NCBI GenBank assembly: GCA_017854775.1
Contig: JAFMHC010000003.1
Span: 1 to 64,000, forward strand
From: Gammaproteobacteria bacterium
GTDB taxonomy: Bacteria > Pseudomonadota > Gammaproteobacteria > Arenicellales > Arenicellaceae
DNA: 64,000 nt
Direction: 5' to 3'
This document shows, in pieces, positions 29,883-39,281 of this stretch (position 1 is its first letter; each line of letters starts with the position of its first letter). The position numbers were made by a program, and so were the translations under genes. Below the pieces are notes generated by a model. That model saw only the letters and a list, made by a program, of their open reading frames with translations, did no database searches and was not told the origin of the DNA.

Positions 29883-30231
29883 GCACTGTTATAACTACCA
29901 TTGCAATACCAATCATATAGTGGAGGTTAAGGCTATCGGCAAATAACGATATTAGTATCGTAAGAGTTAAACCAACTAACGATACAATGATAAATCTAAG
30001 CGCATTTCTCGATGAAATTTGATTTGAAAAACTCCATAGAGTATTTACTCCATATGAGAATGATGTTGCGATAATGAATGCAGTTCCATTAGCAATTGGC
30101 GTGCTTTTATCAAATCCTGAAATTAACGTTGTAGCCACTAAGATATGGATTAAGGTAGAACAAACTCCAGTCATGCCAAACTTCAATAAGGTAGCGAGTG
30201 ATTTTTTACTCGGAGTTTGCGGGTTGTTCAT
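29839..30231 (-). CDS. gtrA: GtrA-family membrane flippase
   Basis: A 130-residue protein with four predicted helices and the GtrA pattern LLKFGMTGVCSTLIHILVATTLI, FIIATSFSYGVNTLWSFSNQ and FLAHSLWTYR. GtrA proteins are thought to move the polyprenyl-phosphate sugar made by GtrB across the inner membrane. Usually gtrA and gtrB are co-directional and overlapping; here the gene is on the minus strand and its last 44 bp are complementary to the end of the gtrB-like gene. Confidence 0.9.
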   Translation of the reverse strand: MNNPQTPSKKSLATLLKFGMTGVCSTLIHILVATTLISGFDKSTPIANGTAFIIATSFSYGVNTLWSFSNQISSRNALRFIIVSLVGLTLTILISLFADSLNLHYMIGIAMVVITVPIYTFLAHSLWTYR

Positions 30232-30342
30232 TGTGACAGCGTCGTTGAAGAGTTACATAAGCTAAGAGTAACGCGGTCAGCGACCTAAACGAAATAGTAA
30301 ATGATTAAAATAAGCTTCACAGGGCATTAGGGCTAGATAACG

Positions 30343-31962
30343 ATGACAACAATACTAAATAGCCATCGAGCTGCCTGGTTGGCGTTTTGTATTTTAGCGG
30401 TTTGCTATTTCACAACTGTCTCTGGCTATTCGCTAAACGTACCCTACTCTGATGACTTTCATCAACAAATTTATACCGCGATACAACTAGAGCAAGGCGC
30501 TGATGTAACAGCCTCGCTATTCCGGCAGCACAATGTTCATCGTCTTTTTACTACACATATTGGCACCTCCATAGAGTACGCTATTAGCGGTAAAGTAAAC
30601 CTTGATAATCAACTGTTAGTAGCTTTAGTGCTGCTAATATCACTAGTTTTGGTTGTTGCATCGTTTAGTCATCGTAAGCATCGCCCAATTGTCTTGTTAG
30701 TAGCGTCGCTTTTGCTTTTAAGCCCAGAGCATTCAGCAACGTGGGTCGGTGGTACTACCCAATACTACGCCTTGATTCTGTTTAGCCTATTATCACTCAA
30801 ATGGCTAAACCACATTGAAAAGCCGTGGTACCTATTTGCTTCAATCGTTGCATTATTTTTAGCAATCTATTCAATGATAGGCGGCGTTCTCGTACCGGTC
30901 GTTGGCCTAGGCTATTTGCTCATGAGTCGAAAGATAATAAAGCATAGTAGTCTTATCTGGGTGGCCTCATCGTTAGCCTTTCTAATAGGTTATTTCAGCA
31001 CTTACGAATCGCATCAAAATCAGCCGTCAATATGGTTTTTTCTACAACAGCCGGGGTTTACCTTTGAGTTTACTTTTCGTATGTTGAGCAATTTTCTCAG
31101 TGATTTAATCGAGCCTAACTTACTTTGGTATCTTGGCATATTGGTGTTTGCTGGTTTTTTTGTCATCATAATTCGAAACCGCTCAATTCCTAGTTTGATG
31201 GCTTCGCCCGAGGGGATTGCGTTTCTATACGTGTTACTTATGATCGGCTCTGTAGTGGCCGGCCGTGTCGGCTTTCAAGAGCAAGTTGGCGCCTACGCTG
31301 ACCGATATTTTGTTTATACGAAAACGTTATGGTTGTTAGGCTTAATTATCTTGCTTAATCGACAATTGGTGAGCAAAAATGCACTCGCGTTTATTGTCGG
31401 TGTCAGCACCCTGTTTATGCTTGCAACTTATCATAGTGAAAGCAGAAACCTAGCGGCGCATCAACAGGCTCAAAGTAACGCCATGGTCGACTTTTTAGTG
31501 CGAGGTAATCCCTTGGGTTTCGAGTTTGCTAATCAGCCAGCCAAGGCTGGCGGCTTAGTTAAAAAGGCAATGGCGTTAGGTGTTTATACCCCTGGTTTGT
31601 TAGCGACGCCCTCCAGAGAGCTAAAGTATTTAAAATACGCAGATTTCACCGATGGGCTAGAGGCCACGGTAGTGAGAGATAATAGACTCGGCAGCTTTCG
31701 GTATTTTACTTTTGCGGTGCATAACTCTGCTCAGGTTCATGAGGTTGTGCTCGTACCTCAAATAGTTGACGGTCCGGCATTTTTGCTTAAAGCGGCGGCT
31801 GAAGTTGAGTCGTCTCGCTTACAACTGGCAGACTTGCAAGCGTCTGAAGGTGGGGGGCGAATCTATCAAGTCGTTATAGATACGTCGATGCTCGACAGCT
31901 CGTTAAGCTATGATGTATTTCTAATAAGTCTAGGTATGATAACGACAATTGGCGAAATATAA
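30343..31962 (+). CDS. Polytopic membrane protein, probable GT-C-type glycosyltransferase
   Basis: A 539-residue protein with about ten or more hydrophobic helices in residues 10-365 and a soluble C-terminal domain of about 170 residues. The first periplasmic loop begins LNVPYSDDFHQQIY; an acidic DD pair there is the usual catalytic site of GT-C enzymes using lipid-linked sugars. HNVHRLFTTHIGT and TWVGGTTQYYALIL also fit such proteins. Sequence families of this type are very diverse, so the assignment rests on topology, the acidic pair and the flanking GtrA and GtrB genes. It may add the flipped sugar to a surface glycan. Confidence 0.65.
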   Translation: MTTILNSHRAAWLAFCILAVCYFTTVSGYSLNVPYSDDFHQQIYTAIQLEQGADVTASLFRQHNVHRLFTTHIGTSIEYAISGKVNLDNQLLVALVLLISLVLVVASFSHRKHRPIVLLVASLLLLSPEHSATWVGGTTQYYALILFSLLSLKWLNHIEKPWYLFASIVALFLAIYSMIGGVLVPVVGLGYLLMSRKIIKHSSLIWVASSLAFLIGYFSTYESHQNQPSIWFFLQQPGFTFEFTFRMLSNFLSDLIEPNLLWYLGILVFAGFFVIIIRNRSIPSLMASPEGIAFLYVLLMIGSVVAGRVGFQEQVGAYADRYFVYTKTLWLLGLIILLNRQLVSKNALAFIVGVSTLFMLATYHSESRNLAAHQQAQSNAMVDFLVRGNPLGFEFANQPAKAGGLVKKAMALGVYTPGLLATPSRELKYLKYADFTDGLEATVVRDNRLGSFRYFTFAVHNSAQVHEVVLVPQIVDGPAFLLKAAAEVESSRLQLADLQASEGGGRIYQVVIDTSMLDSSLSYDVFLISLGMITTIGEI

Positions 31963-32006
31963 ATCGCTTACTTGTTGAACAGCCGTAGGTCCAAAATTTT
32001 TTATTC

Positions 32007-32534
32007 ATGGAAAAAACTTATATTGATCTCGCTTGTCAGTCTAATTGGTGGCCAGACAACGCTCTTTCGATTGCAAAACTAAACCCAAAGATAGCATCAC
32101 TGGCAAGCGATAAAGGCTCGCTAACCTCGGCATTGGTTGGTTTGAGTGATAATAATTTTGCCGTGAAAGTGTTACAGCAGGTTACTAAACTGCCATTCTT
32201 CCACGAGCAGCTAGAGTTAGGTCAGCCACTTTCTCGTGCCGCTGTGATACGCGAAGTCGAACTACAGCTTTATGCTGAAACGGTCGTTTTCGCGCGAAGC
32301 ATCATTCCTTTGCCATTGGTCGCTAAGGGCCGCAGTGGCTTAGCTAACTTGGGCCGCACACCGCTTGGGCATTTGCTTTTTAAGGATGGCCAAATTAAAG
32401 TGTCAAGGCGCCAATTTAGTCAAACTTCATACCTAGGTAATCAAGTGGCTGCACGCCGCACCCCGTATGATTACGAAGGTTCACAAATACTAGTGAGTGA
32501 ATTTTTCTTACCGACTATTTTTAAATACTTATGA
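32007..32534 (+). CDS. ubiC: Chorismate lyase (chorismate--pyruvate lyase)
   Basis: Converts chorismate to 4-hydroxybenzoate and pyruvate, the first step of ubiquinone synthesis. 175 residues, close to E. coli UbiC. SRAAVIREVELQLYAETVVFARSIIPLPLV contains the active-site Arg and Glu, LANLGRTPLGHLLFKD is the typical glycine flap, and ARRTPYDYEGSQILVSEFFLPTIF the family end. ubiA, usually adjacent in gammaproteobacteria, is not in this window. No terminator is visible between it and the PPOX gene. Confidence 0.9.
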   Translation: MEKTYIDLACQSNWWPDNALSIAKLNPKIASLASDKGSLTSALVGLSDNNFAVKVLQQVTKLPFFHEQLELGQPLSRAAVIREVELQLYAETVVFARSIIPLPLVAKGRSGLANLGRTPLGHLLFKDGQIKVSRRQFSQTSYLGNQVAARRTPYDYEGSQILVSEFFLPTIFKYL

Positions 32535-32595
32535 GCAGTGACGCGCGCAATCTTGATTTGATCGCGGGAAATCGTTGCAACTAATTGAGGGCAAT

Positions 32596-33207
32596 ATGAA
32601 TAAGGACTACGTGGTTAAAGACGCCGCCGAGTTGCAACAGCTTCTTGGTGAACCTAAAGAGATGGTTAAGCAAAAAGTTGTCAAGAACCTAGATGACATG
32701 ATGGTCAATTTCATACAACGTTCTCCATTAATCTTTATCGCTAGCTATGGCGAAAACGGCTTACCAGATATATCACCAAAGGGTGATGCGGCGGGCTTTG
32801 TACAGGTTAATCAAGATGGTGCTTTGTTAATCCCCGAGCGACCTGGCAATAAGCTTATGTTCGGCTTTAACAATATTCTGGAAAACAATCGGGTGGGCCT
32901 TATATTTGTGATTCCTGGTGCCCGTGAAACGTTACGTGTCAAAGGTAGAGCCACGCTCAGTCGAGATCCGGATTTACTCCAAGCACTAGCAGCGCAGGGC
33001 AAGCCAGCGCTGCTTTGTACTCATGTAGAGGTGGCAGAATGTTTCTTTCACTGTGGCAAGGCGATGATTCGGTCGCAATTATGGAAGCCAGAGAGTTGGG
33101 AGCCCGATGAGCAATTAATGGCACGTCATTTTGCTAATAAAAACGACCTCGATCAACAGCAGATTGAAACATCGTTAGAGCAATCGTACGAGCATAATTT
33201 ATATTAG
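32596..33207 (+). CDS. Pyridoxamine 5'-phosphate oxidase-family flavoprotein
   Basis: A split-beta-barrel flavin-binding protein of about 203 residues, of the subgroup annotated as PPOX class, MSMEG_1061 type. Evidence is SPLIFIASYGENGLPDISPKGDAAGFVQV, LLIPERPGNKLMFGFNNILENNRVGLIFVIPGARETLRVKGRATLSRD and HVEVAECFFHCGKAMIRSQLWKPESW. The track start is a TTG at 32575; the ATG at 32596 with GAGGG just upstream is better. The reaction is unknown; related proteins bind FMN or F420. The gene lies 61 nt after ubiC in the same direction. Confidence 0.88.
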   Translation: MNKDYVVKDAAELQQLLGEPKEMVKQKVVKNLDDMMVNFIQRSPLIFIASYGENGLPDISPKGDAAGFVQVNQDGALLIPERPGNKLMFGFNNILENNRVGLIFVIPGARETLRVKGRATLSRDPDLLQALAAQGKPALLCTHVEVAECFFHCGKAMIRSQLWKPESWEPDEQLMARHFANKNDLDQQQIETSLEQSYEHNLY

Positions 33208-33212
33208 TAATG

Positions 33213-34220
33213 CTAAGCGATACTTTGCCGACGGTACTCTGTAGGCGACATGCCGAACTGACTTTGAAAAGCAGTATTGAAGGACGAGATTGATCGAAAT
33301 CCAACGTCTAATGCAACGCTCAAAACGGGGATTGTTGGCTCTTTATTTAAACGTTGTCCAGCTTCTTCAATACGATATCGATTGACGAATTGATTGAAGT
33401 TTCGATACCCCAGTTGTTTATTAATCTTCTTACGCAAGCTGTGTTCTGGCAAACCAACTATGTCAGCCAGTTTGGCAACGCGTAGATCATGGTCGGCGTA
33501 CAAGCGCTCGTCTTGCATGCGATCAAGTAACTTACTGATCATCGGGTCTTTGCTTTCGACAATTATGGGTTTGCCATGCGCTGTTATTTGACCGCTAGGG
33601 TTAATTTTTAACATAGCGAAATTTATTGATAAAGATAATGCGAAAACGGAAAGCATAAAAAACAGTTCAAAGCCGTCTGGAACAAGGTGTGCGGTCACTA
33701 GATGTAAGAAAAGAATCAAAAGTGTTAGTGATGCAATGCCCAAAATTGACCAATTTCTCAACTTTGCTCTGGTCTCGACCAAATCCTCTTCCTTGCCACG
33801 CCAGAGCAATATTAGCGCTACTACCACCAATGACATCTCTACCAATTGCATTATTCGCATATAGCTCGATATCGCGCCACTCATTGAATAAAAGGTATGG
33901 GCTCCAAGTTCCAATAGAATATTAAGCACAATGAGGCCCCAGAACCAACTTGGAAACGTATGTTGTTCTTCGAATGCGACCCAAACAAACAAAAGAATAA
34001 ACATTGGTGTGAGACTCGCAAGGGTGAACAAAAAAGCGGTTAGCTCTATTTGACTTTTGGCATCTGCAAGTGGGCCTAACAAATAGCCGATTATTCCAAT
34101 AAACAGCCCTGCACCGACGGTTCTTACGCACGGTGGGTTTTTAGAGACGGCGAGCGAAACTAGCAATAGCACGACTTGTGACAAAGCTAAAAAACGAGCT
34201 GCAAATATTACTGATTCCAT
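33213..34220 (-). CDS. AraC-family regulator with N-terminal membrane domain
   Basis: 335 residues. Residues about 5-205 contain seven hydrophobic helices of the kind found in membrane-anchored AraC regulators. The C-terminal 100 residues are an AraC/XylS double helix-turn-helix: LYADHDLRVAKLADIVGLPEHSLRKKINKQLGYRNFNQFVNRYRIEEAGQRL then IPVLSVALDVGFRSISSFNTAFQSQFGMSPTEYRR. The second motif is nearly consensus. It probably senses a membrane or periplasmic signal and regulates nearby or own transcription. The stop codon lies 5 bp from the convergent PPOX gene. Confidence 0.9.
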   Translation of the reverse strand: MESVIFAARFLALSQVVLLLVSLAVSKNPPCVRTVGAGLFIGIIGYLLGPLADAKSQIELTAFLFTLASLTPMFILLFVWVAFEEQHTFPSWFWGLIVLNILLELGAHTFYSMSGAISSYMRIMQLVEMSLVVVALILLWRGKEEDLVETRAKLRNWSILGIASLTLLILFLHLVTAHLVPDGFELFFMLSVFALSLSINFAMLKINPSGQITAHGKPIIVESKDPMISKLLDRMQDERLYADHDLRVAKLADIVGLPEHSLRKKINKQLGYRNFNQFVNRYRIEEAGQRLNKEPTIPVLSVALDVGFRSISSFNTAFQSQFGMSPTEYRRQSIA

Positions 34221-34439
34221 AAAGGCAAAAATGCTAATTAAATTATTAGTGGCGAAGTGCGATCAAATCAAATTAAACTTCTGGTGATTACTATTTGACC
34301 ATTATTTAGTGATGATGGTTAAGCAAAGTGCTATCGAAAATCAAAAACATCTATCGAAAAGTTGAAAAATCTGGGTTTGAGCCCTCTAAGCGGTGGAGCC
34401 GGTAAGTTTTAGTGGGCTTCAAATAGCGGATTATGCCGC

Positions 34440-34469
34440 AAAAAAGTGGCCAGCAAGGCTGGCCACTTT
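34440..34469 (-). terminator. Intrinsic terminator of hppA
   Basis: On the minus strand, AAGTGGCCAGC-CTT-GCTGGCCACTT followed by TTTT is a perfect 11-bp stem with a T-tract, about 50 nt downstream of the hppA stop codon. Confidence 0.93.
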
Positions 34470-34516
34470 ACCTGTTTAGCTTGAATGCTAATTACTTAAG
34501 TTCTACGAACTCTAAA

Positions 34517-36529
34517 TTAAGAACTAAGCAACGGTGCAATAACTAAACTGACAATCGCCATAACGTTAATCAGGATATTCATTGACGGGCCCGAGGTATC
34601 TTTAAATGGGTCGCCAACCGTATCACCAACAACAACCGCTGCATGAGTATCCGAACCTTTGCCGCCATGATTACCGCGTTCGACATACTTTTTGGCGTTA
34701 TCCCAAGCGCCACCTGCGTTAGCCATAGTAATCGCTAGTAATACGCAGCCAAGTAAGGCGCCACCTAACATGCCGCCTAAGGCTTGGGCACCAATGCCAA
34801 AGCCAATAACCGCTGGTGCCGAAACCGCTAATACGCCAGGTAAAATCATTCGCTTTAGCGCCGCTGTTGTTGCAATGTCTACGCAACGTTCGGTATCTGG
34901 TTCAGCGGTTCCTTCCATTAAGCCGGGTATTTCTTTAAATTGACGTCGCACTTCTTTGATCATGTCAAAAGCGGCTTCGCCAACGGCTTTCATGGTTAGG
35001 CTGCTGATCAAGAACGGTAAAATACCACCAATGAACATGCCGACTAACACTTCTGGATCATTCATTTGCAAGGAAAAACCGTCAATATTAGCCGATACTG
35101 TTTCAATAAAGGCCGAGATGATTGCTAATGCGGCGAGCGCTGCTGCACCAATTGCAAAGCCCTTGCCGATGGCGGCAGTGGTGTTACCTACCTCATCAAG
35201 CGAATCGGTAATCTTGCGAGTCTCCTCTCCAAGGCCTGCCATTTCGGCAATGCCGCCCGCGTTATCAGCAACCGGGCCGTAGGCATCGATGGCCATGGTA
35301 ATACCAACCGTCGCTAACATACCGACCGCCGCGATCGCGACGCCGTAGAGACCAGCAAATTGATCAGAGAAAAAGATAATCGCGCAGAGTGTAAGAATCG
35401 GAATTACGACTGACTCCATGCCTATCGCTAAACCCGCGATCATTACGGTTGCTGCGCCAGTTTCCCCTGCTGCGGCAATGGTACGAATCGGTTTGCCGGC
35501 AGTGTAGTACTCGGTGACTAAGCCGATGACGATGCCGCCAACCGAGCCAATTAGTACTGAGTACCAAACGCCGGAACTAATGCCGTAATATTGAATCATA
35601 AAATAGGACGCTACGATGAATAAAATCGCAGTGCCCATGGTGCCCGTGCGCAAGGCCTTTTCAGGTGCTTGGCTGCTCAACATTTTTATTAGCAATATAC
35701 CGAGTATCGAACAGATCAAACCCAAAGAAGACAACGCAAGGGGTAAGAACATCAATGCCTGTTGATTGCCACCTAGCGATGCTAAAGCGGCGACGCTTAG
35801 AGTCGAGGCTATGGCAATGGTTGCGATCATCGAGCCACAATAAGACTCAAATATATCTGAGCCCATACCGGCTACGTCACCAACATTGTCACCAACGTTA
35901 TCTGCAATTACCGCTGGGTTACGTGGGTCGTCTTCGGGAATGCCTGCTTCTAGTTTACCAACTAAGTCGGCACCAACATCAGCACTTTTGGTGAAAATGC
36001 CGCCGCCAACACGCGAGAATAAGGCAACGACAGACGCGCCCATGCCAAAGCCATGAATAGTATGCGTGGCTTCTGGGTTGCCACCGTAGAAGTAGTAGAG
36101 AATACCGATGCCGATTAAGCCCATGGAGGCAACCGTTAGGCCCATTACAGAGCCACCGTAAAAGGCCGTTTTTAAGGCCGCTGCGGCGCCTTGCTCATGC
36201 GCTGCCGTGGTAGTTCGGGTATTTGCCTTGGTTGCGGTGAACATACCTACGTAGCCAGCAAACGCAGAGCAAAATGCTCCAAGAATAAAGGCGATCATGG
36301 TATGTAGCCCTAAGTCTGAGATGCCGATAAGAATGGCAAGTACGACTAAAAAGGCTAAAAGAATGGTGTACTCACGACGCATAAACGCCATGGCTCCGAT
36401 ATGAATTTGTTTGCCAATAGCTTCTACTTTAGGGTCATTCACTTTTAACTTTGCAATGACGCCATAAATGACAAATGCAATTGCTAAACCTAATACCCCA
36501 AGTAACGCTGGGACTGATTGTTCAGACAT
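34517..36529 (-). CDS. hppA: Membrane-bound ion-pumping pyrophosphatase, K+-dependent type
   Basis: Hydrolyses pyrophosphate and pumps H+ (or Na+) across the inner membrane. 670 residues, about 16 transmembrane helices. Substrate-binding blocks are all present: [37 protein letters not shown] and [41 protein letters not shown] has Ala rather than Lys after GNTTA, which by family rules indicates potassium dependence. Proton versus sodium pumping cannot be settled by eye. It is divergent from the soluble pyrophosphatase ppa with a 316-bp shared upstream region. Confidence 0.96.
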   Translation of the reverse strand: MSEQSVPALLGVLGLAIAFVIYGVIAKLKVNDPKVEAIGKQIHIGAMAFMRREYTILLAFLVVLAILIGISDLGLHTMIAFILGAFCSAFAGYVGMFTATKANTRTTTAAHEQGAAAALKTAFYGGSVMGLTVASMGLIGIGILYYFYGGNPEATHTIHGFGMGASVVALFSRVGGGIFTKSADVGADLVGKLEAGIPEDDPRNPAVIADNVGDNVGDVAGMGSDIFESYCGSMIATIAIASTLSVAALASLGGNQQALMFLPLALSSLGLICSILGILLIKMLSSQAPEKALRTGTMGTAILFIVASYFMIQYYGISSGVWYSVLIGSVGGIVIGLVTEYYTAGKPIRTIAAAGETGAATVMIAGLAIGMESVVIPILTLCAIIFFSDQFAGLYGVAIAAVGMLATVGITMAIDAYGPVADNAGGIAEMAGLGEETRKITDSLDEVGNTTAAIGKGFAIGAAALAALAIISAFIETVSANIDGFSLQMNDPEVLVGMFIGGILPFLISSLTMKAVGEAAFDMIKEVRRQFKEIPGLMEGTAEPDTERCVDIATTAALKRMILPGVLAVSAPAVIGFGIGAQALGGMLGGALLGCVLLAITMANAGGAWDNAKKYVERGNHGGKGSDTHAAVVVGDTVGDPFKDTSGPSMNILINVMAIVSLVIAPLLSS

Positions 36530-36845
36530 AGATTATCCTCCGATGTATCCCCTGCAAGCAGGTATTATTACCTGTTCGCATAGACAAACAAAGATTAACG
36601 TCCTTGCAATGAGTGAATTGAATACGTCTCTGTAATTCTAATTTGTCTAATCAAAACCGATGCAGAAAACCATAGTTTCGAGAGACTAACTAAACTTAAT
36701 TCACAAAAAAATCTGCTTGAGTCTGCCTCGCCTGTTTATAAGGAATGTAAATTATTAGTGTTTCTTATTGTGTGTAGCTGTTAATGGCTACTAAATCAGT
36801 ATAATACAGCGACTTTTTCATGACCAATCTTTTGGAGGGACTTAG
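36530..36845. promoter_or_regulatory. Shared upstream region of hppA and ppa
   Basis: A 316-bp divergent spacer between the two pyrophosphatase genes. A TATAAT at 36800-36805, about 40 nt upstream of ppa, is a likely -10 box; no good -35 was found at the right distance. GGAGG lies directly before the ppa start and AGGATAATC before hppA. No strong palindromic operator was seen. Confidence 0.4.
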
Positions 36846-37382
36846 ATGTCTCTAAACAATGTAGGCCCAGGTGTATCGTTACCAGACGATGTAAATGTAG
36901 TAGTTGAGATTCCTCGTTACGGCGACCCGATCAAGTATGAAGTAGATAAAGAGACTGGCGCGATGTTTGTTGATCGTTTTATGTCTACTGCAATGCACTA
37001 CCCATGTAACTATGGCTATATTCCGCAAACTTTGTCAGATGATGGCGATCCTGCCGACGTACTAGTGCTGGCTCCGTTCCCTCTGGTAACTGGTTCCGTT
37101 GTTCGCTGCCGCCCAATTGGCGTGTTAGAGATGGACGATGAAGCTGGTGGTGATGCTAAAATTCTAGCTGTTCCAGTTGAGAAGCTAACTAAATTTTATA
37201 ACAACGTGTCTACTTTCCGCGACGTGCAACAAGAAATGCTCGACAAAATCGCGCACTTTTTCGAACACTATAAAGACCTTGAGCAAGGTAAATGGGTGAA
37301 AGTAAAAGGTTGGGCTGGTAAAGAAGAGGCTCGTAGAGAGATTATCGAATCAGCAGAACGTTATCAGGCTACTTTGAAGTAA
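36846..37382 (+). CDS. ppa: Inorganic pyrophosphatase (family I, soluble)
   Basis: A cytoplasmic Mg2+-dependent hexameric pyrophosphatase of 178 residues. The family signature [11 protein letters not shown] supplies the metal-binding aspartates, preceded by [32 protein letters not shown] with the catalytic Tyr and Lys region, and followed by [20 protein letters not shown] and [15 protein letters not shown]. It removes the pyrophosphate from biosynthesis. GGAGG sits just upstream of the ATG. It has its own promoter and terminator and is divergent from hppA, which uses the same substrate for energy conservation. Confidence 0.96.
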   Translation: MSLNNVGPGVSLPDDVNVVVEIPRYGDPIKYEVDKETGAMFVDRFMSTAMHYPCNYGYIPQTLSDDGDPADVLVLAPFPLVTGSVVRCRPIGVLEMDDEAGGDAKILAVPVEKLTKFYNNVSTFRDVQQEMLDKIAHFFEHYKDLEQGKWVKVKGWAGKEEARREIIESAERYQATLK

Positions 37383-37406
37383 TTTGATTGATTCGTTTTA
37401 ATTGTG

Positions 37407-37437
37407 AAAAGCCCGACTGTTTGTCGGGCTTTTTTTT
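37407..37437 (+). terminator. Intrinsic terminator of ppa
   Basis: AAAAGCCCGAC-TGTT-TGTCGGGCTTTTTTTT: GC-rich stem and long T-run, 25 nt after the ppa stop codon. Confidence 0.95.
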
Positions 37438-37516
37438 GGCTGACTTTGTGGGGCCAAATCAAGTTATCGGAATGACGCAAGCTCTGTTGATCGGGTTTTA
37501 AAAACCCGATCAACCC

Positions 37517-39250
37517 TTATGCTAAGGCGTCTAGTCGTTGTAAGCCTTGCTTAATCAACACTGCATTGTCTCCGACTTCCAATTTTAAACGCTCAACCAA
37601 TTCAGCGCGAATTGACTCATCCCCTTGGTGCTCAAGCACTAACTCGAGAGTTTCATACAGAGCTAGCCAATCAACAGACTCAAGGGCAATCACTCGCTCA
37701 GCCAATTTGGCTGGATTATTAGACCTCTCTCGACTCGCACGGATGTCGTCATAGAGTAAAAACATCTGCTGCTCATAGTTGCTATAGCTTTTCTCTGCGT
37801 GTGCGCTTACTGAGGGTTTTTCGTACATTGGGAAGCTGGCTTGATCTGCCGAGCCGCCACTAACAGAAGCAACCGAATCGCCAACTGCCATATCAAATAT
37901 TCCCCAACTTGGGTCAAACAATAGCGTGTTGTCGACATCAGTAACGGTGCAATCCTTAAAGCTCATCAATATGTTTTTTTGCTCGCGTCGAAGAATATTA
38001 GTTAAGGTTCCTTTAACCGTGACGCCGGATAGAAATCGTAGCGTGGTTGGCTTATCTAGTGCAATCCCATCACGTGCTAATTCATCAACGCTATAGGCCG
38101 AGAGGCACCGCTCTAAGCCGATTAAGCGGCCGATGGGCGAGCCAAAGCCTTGTCCGTGATAGTCAGTGCCATGGCCAATTAATTCGCAGTTAGCAAAGGC
38201 CAATTGAGTTGGCCCTTCGGTATTCAAATAAATGGCGTTGCCAACGGCATCACACATTACACGGCTAATCTTTCCAGATGCTTGAAGCCCTGAATTCATG
38301 GTAACGGTGACGATTGAGCCTGCCTCATAGGCTTTCAATAATGACGACGAACCACCGGCGATACAACACATATGACGACCGTATTCTTCTAGCACGTGGC
38401 TTAGATGCCGACATGACTGAGTTACGAATAGCTGAGGTTGTTGTGCGGTGATATCGTAAGCCGTTTTTATTGAGTCAATGGTTAACGCTTTTTTGCTAAC
38501 CTTGGCATCATCTAAACAAAGCTGGCTTTCGGACAACGATGATAATAAACCAGCACCGTAAATTCGATAATCATCGACCTCACCTACCAATCCATATTCA
38601 ACCGTCCACCAGTGCAGCCTTGCTAGTAAGTTAGCTTCTGATGGCTCTACTGTGATGTTTTGAATGTCGGCAACACGTTGTTCAGCGTGCTCGATTTGAG
38701 CGTCGGTAGATTTGATATCTTCTTTAACAATTGAGAGATCCCGCACCGCTTCGTAGTGATCCATGTCATGTTGGTTGGCAATTGCTTGCATGCCAAGTTC
38801 GCCAAAGCGTTGTAAAAATTCAGCATAATCTATGTCGATTAAAAACGGCGCATGACCGGCGGACTCATGAATAATGTCAGGCGCTGGGGTATACAGCATG
38901 TGCTCAAAGGCGCGAATATTAACCGCAATGGCTAATACTTGAATCGCTTGAAACTCCATAAACACCGCGGGAGGTAGAAACCCGTCAACGGCCACAGCTT
39001 GCCAGCCTAATAGGTTTAAGCGAGTGTTAATTTCTTCTATGCGCGGAATTTTTTCGAAGCCAATACCGGTTTTTATTAGGCCATCGAAATAGGTTTCGTG
39101 TGCCGCACCCTTTAAACTAAAGCGAAGCTGATGAATTAGAAAACGCCACACGGCTTGGTCGCGTGAGGTGTAGATTGAATAGTCTTGTGTCGCGACAAAC
39201 GGTTGTAAATGCGACGGTAGGCTTTGTATTACTTGTTGTTGGTTTTGCAC
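37517..39250 (-). CDS. phhA: Aromatic amino acid hydroxylase (probable phenylalanine 4-monooxygenase), long form
   Basis: A pterin- and iron-dependent enzyme that probably converts phenylalanine to tyrosine at the top of the catabolic pathway encoded upstream. Iron ligands fit His128 and His133 in PDIIHESAGHAPF and Glu218 in HWWTVEYGLVGE; YRIYGAGLLSS follows. With 577 residues it is about twice the length of ordinary bacterial PhhA (about 260-300): residues from about 330 form an extra C-terminal domain with beta-rich repeats (VTVTMNSGLQASGKISRV, LRFLSGVTVKGTLTNILRR). No phhB (pterin carbinolamine dehydratase) is nearby. Tyrosine or tryptophan as substrate is possible but less likely in this context. 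Confidence 0.85.
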   Translation of the reverse strand: MQNQQQVIQSLPSHLQPFVATQDYSIYTSRDQAVWRFLIHQLRFSLKGAAHETYFDGLIKTGIGFEKIPRIEEINTRLNLLGWQAVAVDGFLPPAVFMEFQAIQVLAIAVNIRAFEHMLYTPAPDIIHESAGHAPFLIDIDYAEFLQRFGELGMQAIANQHDMDHYEAVRDLSIVKEDIKSTDAQIEHAEQRVADIQNITVEPSEANLLARLHWWTVEYGLVGEVDDYRIYGAGLLSSLSESQLCLDDAKVSKKALTIDSIKTAYDITAQQPQLFVTQSCRHLSHVLEEYGRHMCCIAGGSSSLLKAYEAGSIVTVTMNSGLQASGKISRVMCDAVGNAIYLNTEGPTQLAFANCELIGHGTDYHGQGFGSPIGRLIGLERCLSAYSVDELARDGIALDKPTTLRFLSGVTVKGTLTNILRREQKNILMSFKDCTVTDVDNTLLFDPSWGIFDMAVGDSVASVSGGSADQASFPMYEKPSVSAHAEKSYSNYEQQMFLLYDDIRASRERSNNPAKLAERVIALESVDWLALYETLELVLEHQGDESIRAELVERLKLEVGDNAVLIKQGLQRLDALA

Positions 39251-39281
39251 GATTGTCAGCAGTTAATTTTTCAGTAATTAA

